Below, one piece after another: positions 60,880 to 64,000 of a stretch of DNA of 64,000 bases (positions are counted from its first letter, which is position 1; every line of letters starts with the position of its first letter). This stretch comes from Ophiura sarsii. Taxonomy: Eukaryota; Echinodermata; Ophiuroidea; Amphilepidida; Ophiuridae. Position numbers and translations under genes: made by a program. Under the pieces are notes generated by a model that was given only the letters and a program-made list of their open reading frames with translations, did no database searches and was not told the origin of the DNA. Location of the stretch: the NCBI GenBank assembly GCA_035610835.1, contig CM069456.1:27782234-27846233 (forward strand). The letters are read 5' to 3'.

Positions 60880-62340
60880 TCCTCTGTAAGCAATGGTAGA
60901 ACATCTTCATCAATATAATTTTCTGAAAGGGTTCTGGTTTTTTTTGGACACCCTGTAATACCTTTCATCACGAGAAGTTTTCAGTACATTTTCATCTTCA
61001 GAAGCACATTCAGAGAGCATGGCAGACATGATACCAGGATGATCTTTGGGACAGATGACAACAGTACTTTCCCCCCCCAAAAATGTATCATCTTTTGTAT
61101 CCTCTAATTAGGCCAAGATTTTTTTTAAATTTTTTTTTGCCCTTAAAGGGGAAAAATTGGGAGGGTCGGTAGGTCGAACCTTTTTTTATTTTTAGCTTTG
61201 GTGTTTTTAGTATCAGAATATCTTCGTAACTTTATTAAGCATTATAACGACAGATAGGAGGTCAAAATCACGCAAAACGATTCTTAAACATTGTTTCTTG
61301 TGTCTTTCGGGAAACAAAATGTGCACAAAATATTGGAAAATTTATAAGCGACCATGATTTTCGTGATTTTTGGTTCAGTCGCGGAGGGCAAACAAACAAT
61401 TTTTTTTCTTGGCCTTATTAAAAAAAAAATCCTCAAAGATCATAAGGCCCTTATAACTCAGTAGTTTCCTGTACCGCCTGCATTATGAGCTCCGAAATAA
61501 TCAAGATATACTAACAATATTTTTGTGTTGCATAAGAACAAACAGGGGGTAACAAATTTATCACTCACTAGACATGAATACAAATATAATCAATTTTTAA
61601 ACACCAATTAAAACAAGGTCTTCTAAAAAACTGGGTGGACAAGTGTCAAAAGGATGAGAAGACTTGATATTGGTTTTGTTGACTTTTGTGGAAGTCGGCA
61701 AGAGGATCACTAGTGTGTTGTTTCTGAAAGAAAATCACCGAGACGTTATGTGAGCGATATGTGGTAAAGTTTACTATGGGGAAAAAAAGAAGAAAAAAAT
61801 ATCATAATTTAACATTTAATTTAAATTCCAATGTTTATTAATTACGAGAAAAACGTAATTTATGACAAATTCAAAAGTGCAACAAAATAACTTGGTTTTC
61901 CCGGGGCGCCAGGATAATTATTATTAATACTATAAATAGTCAATCGTTATGTAAAAATAAATCACGAACATCACATTCACAAACAACACAACAGCCGAAT
62001 CAAAAAAAAGAAAAATGTGATTAAATAAAGTGCTCACTCGTACCCCCAAAAAGAGTCTCGTTAATAAACAAACTAATGATATTGTAATTAATTAATATAA
62101 TGGAACATCAAAAAGTACCAATGTTTATACAAAACAAGTTGTCTGAAAAGTGAAAGCAACGTATGCAACGCAAATGGTTTATCCACTCAATACAATAGTT
62201 ATGTAGGCCTACTGCTAAATCGAAAATTAAAACCATTTTATCCCAAAAAATATTTTTAAATGATCTGTATTGAAAAAAATAATATAAAATGTGCAAACTA
62301 GAGTGCTATTAATATGTCTATTTAATTTGAGAGTAAAAAA
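60880..62340. other. no supported gene
   Basis: AT-rich intronic or intergenic DNA between transposase copy 3 and exon b of copy B. Contains TTGGGAGGGTCGGTAGGTCG and poly-T/poly-A runs but nothing I can assign. Confidence 0.35.
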
Positions 62341-62371
62341 AAGTTAATTTTAGATGACACAAAAAACATTA

Positions 62372-62465
62372 TCCCCGCCGGGACTCGAACACTCGAATCT
62401 TAGAAATGCCATCTGCGATAAAACAGTAATCGTCTAGTGCTCTAGACCGCTGCGCCACACGGGTC
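62372..62465 (-). other. tRNA-like sequence, probably SINE head or pseudo-tRNA
   Basis: The minus strand begins GACCCGTGTGGCGCAGCGG, with an A-box-like TGGCGCAGCGGT, and ends with a B-box-like TGTTCGAGTCCCGG and CGGGG. The spacing between boxes is longer than in a standard tRNA. I could form a CGAT/ATCG stem but not a seven-base anticodon loop. It may be a class-II tRNA relative or a SINE promoter. Confidence 0.4.
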
Positions 62466-64000
62466 ATTCTGAAGATGGCGACGGTTTTTAATAATATATA
62501 GTGTCGTTACAGGGTTATCCACTCAATAAACTAAATCGAAAACTAAAACGTGATATTTATTTATTATTTAAAGCTACATTGTAAATTAGAGAACCATTTT
62601 ATTTACGGTAATAGACACATTTGATATAAAATAAAATAAAAATATTAATTTCGCACTGAATAACTGAATTTGGAGGTATTTTCGGTTTTATTACGATCCA
62701 ACTGGTCTCTATGGTGGCCAAGTTTAGACTTGTCCACCAAAAAAACTAAATGTGGCATAATCCTTTTTAGTCATGGCCATGTCATGAGTTCTGAGTGACC
62801 GCGCAATTATTACCAGTGGTAGTGTGCGACATGTTGTTTTGAACGTTACCTTCTCATCTGACACGTGTGTGACACAAAACAGTACATGAGCCTCACACAG
62901 TTGCTCCGTATTACTTAGTTGAACCATGATAAAACCATGTTTTAGGTACAGGCCCTTAAACCTACTAAGAGTATTTTACCATAATTTTAAACTTACATAG
63001 CCATCCCCATCTTCGTTGTCCAACTTAGGGAACTCTGCCACCAATGCTTTGGCCATTGCAATCTTCTCGTGAGTTTGAGGACTGTATATTCAAAAAAATT
63101 GAAATAGCAAAGTTACATGCAAGTCTCATTATCAAATTGGTACCGAGGTTAATTCAGCCGTGACCACACACATTTTCCTTTCTTTATCTGTGTGAAAATG
63201 AACAAACCCATACAGGTAAAACAAGGCAGTTGGCAAGTTTTTTTCCTTTTCGAAAAACATGGAGCCTATCACTGATGGCATTCAATTACCTAGGAAACAT
63301 AATTTTCAGTAAAATTGTAGCATGCATGGCTGTGCAAATGCCATGAAGGGTACATGTACACAGACTGCTACATTTTTCTGTTGACAAAGAAAGCCTTCAT
63401 TGAAATAGCTCAAAATTGAGAAGTGAGTCTAGAGCCTAGTTTCTTTCTAGATGTACCAAGGAAGTTAAAAGGGGGAACCGGCTCACTTTTTGGTCACCAT
63501 GCTATGGCTTGCAATTGGCAGCCATTTTGACAGTCACGCATGTAGGAGAATTATTGTACCCTCGGAAAACTGGTGCGGTTTCAAAGTGATACATACGCAC
63601 CGCAATCTGCATAAATTATTGTTATCGCATGCTTACTGCGCCATTTATGTGAGCGCGTGCCTGATACAAGATTGCAGCAGAAATAAGAAAATGAAATGGT
63701 ACTTACTATTTGGTATACCTTTCAATTAGGTATGATACCAACGTTTTCACTATCTTCTTTTTGGACTTGGGAAAAAGAACCCCTGCTTCCATCTCTTCAA
63801 TAAATTGCTTGCCATCATGGTGTCTCCCAACTATCTCTCTGATGTTCTAAATAATATATGAAGATGATCATTACAAGTAATTTAGCTAAAAATCATTTTT
63901 CTCATTACAAGTTACAGCACACAAAACCAAACTTTTGAAGTACTACTTACATTTATGTGTATTTAGTGTAGCATTGTACCATTATACCATATCACTTACT

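Larger units (their letters stand above)
54297..64000 (-). pseudogene. SAMD3-like copies B/D, mosaic of duplicated exons
   Basis: Minus-strand exons with GT/AG borders: a 63719-63846 (NIREIVGRHHDGKQFIEE), b 62997-63081 (KIAMAKALVAEFPKLDNEDG), pre-a' 57805-58049 (PPVKKQRCRTELFESSS), a' 56377-56519 (DTKMILNQTTDEKNVIRE), c 55728-56141 (SLWKTRLGYKFQNKRK; YPDIACVTRAMNATLSMRRK), d 55263-55396 (LKAEMDRIINEDYLEKVK) and e 54297-54379 (GAILTMPAMFREKV). A GTAAGT donor at 63994-63999 shows that the next exon starts at the window edge. Exons a and a' are homologous to each other and to exon 4 of copy C. Exons c, d and e match exons 6-9 of copy C. Phases fit for a-b and b-c but not for a'-c, c-d or d-e, and exon c holds a frame-breaking G19 run. 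Two genes have probably been scrambled into one another. Body function unknown. Confidence 0.5.

Noticed and set aside
62372..62465. Functional tRNA gene
   Set aside because: A and B boxes are present but a proper anticodon loop and acceptor stem could not be drawn by hand; kept only as tRNA-like.

Overview
The window is eukaryotic nuclear DNA. Coding sequence is split into short exons with GT/AG borders, more than 90 % of the window is AT-rich non-coding DNA full of miniature inverted-repeat elements, and there are metazoan-type domains (titin-like fibronectin III, SAM, CIDE-N, BEN). Gene families, Helitrons, TTAA- and 8-bp-TSD MITEs and degenerate TTAGGG runs fit a marine invertebrate, perhaps a deuterostome such as an echinoderm or hemichordate. 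That placement is a guess; no ribosomal or mitochondrial marker is present.

The main content is a head-to-tail cluster on the minus strand of genes related to SAMD3-like proteins (SAM-domain-containing protein 3 and its multi-copy invertebrate/fish relatives). I rebuilt them by hand from splice sites, reading phase and mutual similarity. Copy F (2770-5270) has three 3' exons. Copy C (10030-24195) has a SAM N-terminus, ten exons and several disabling lesions. Copy A (24796-31950) is a clean seven-exon, 511-codon frame with a CIDE-N N-terminus. Copies B/D (54297 to beyond 64000) are a mosaic of duplicated exons, followed at 50598-51705 by two exons of a BEN-like domain.

Three copies of a C2H2-finger, DDE-type transposase-like ORF lie in the same orientation inside or just upstream of these genes: 18558-21038 (intact, 826 aa), 32278-34783 (two frameshifts) and 58655-60789 (deleted, with a MITE inserted). 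Each ends 0.3-1.1 kb upstream of SAMD3-like exons. This repeated arrangement, together with exchange of the N-terminal domain (SAM versus CIDE-N) on a common C-terminal body, is the most unusual thing in the window.

The middle (35-46.5 kb) is a mobile-element junkyard. A Helitron (36786-40705) contains a nested 2.8-kb TIR element that carries captured exons of an unknown gene. A minisatellite-rich block (41.5-44.8 kb) carries captured titin-like fibronectin III exons. There is also a decayed CACTA (tnp2) transposase fragment (45669-46524). The rest is MITEs, foldbacks, poly-C tracts and simple repeats. I found no rRNA gene, no CRISPR and no convincing intact tRNA.
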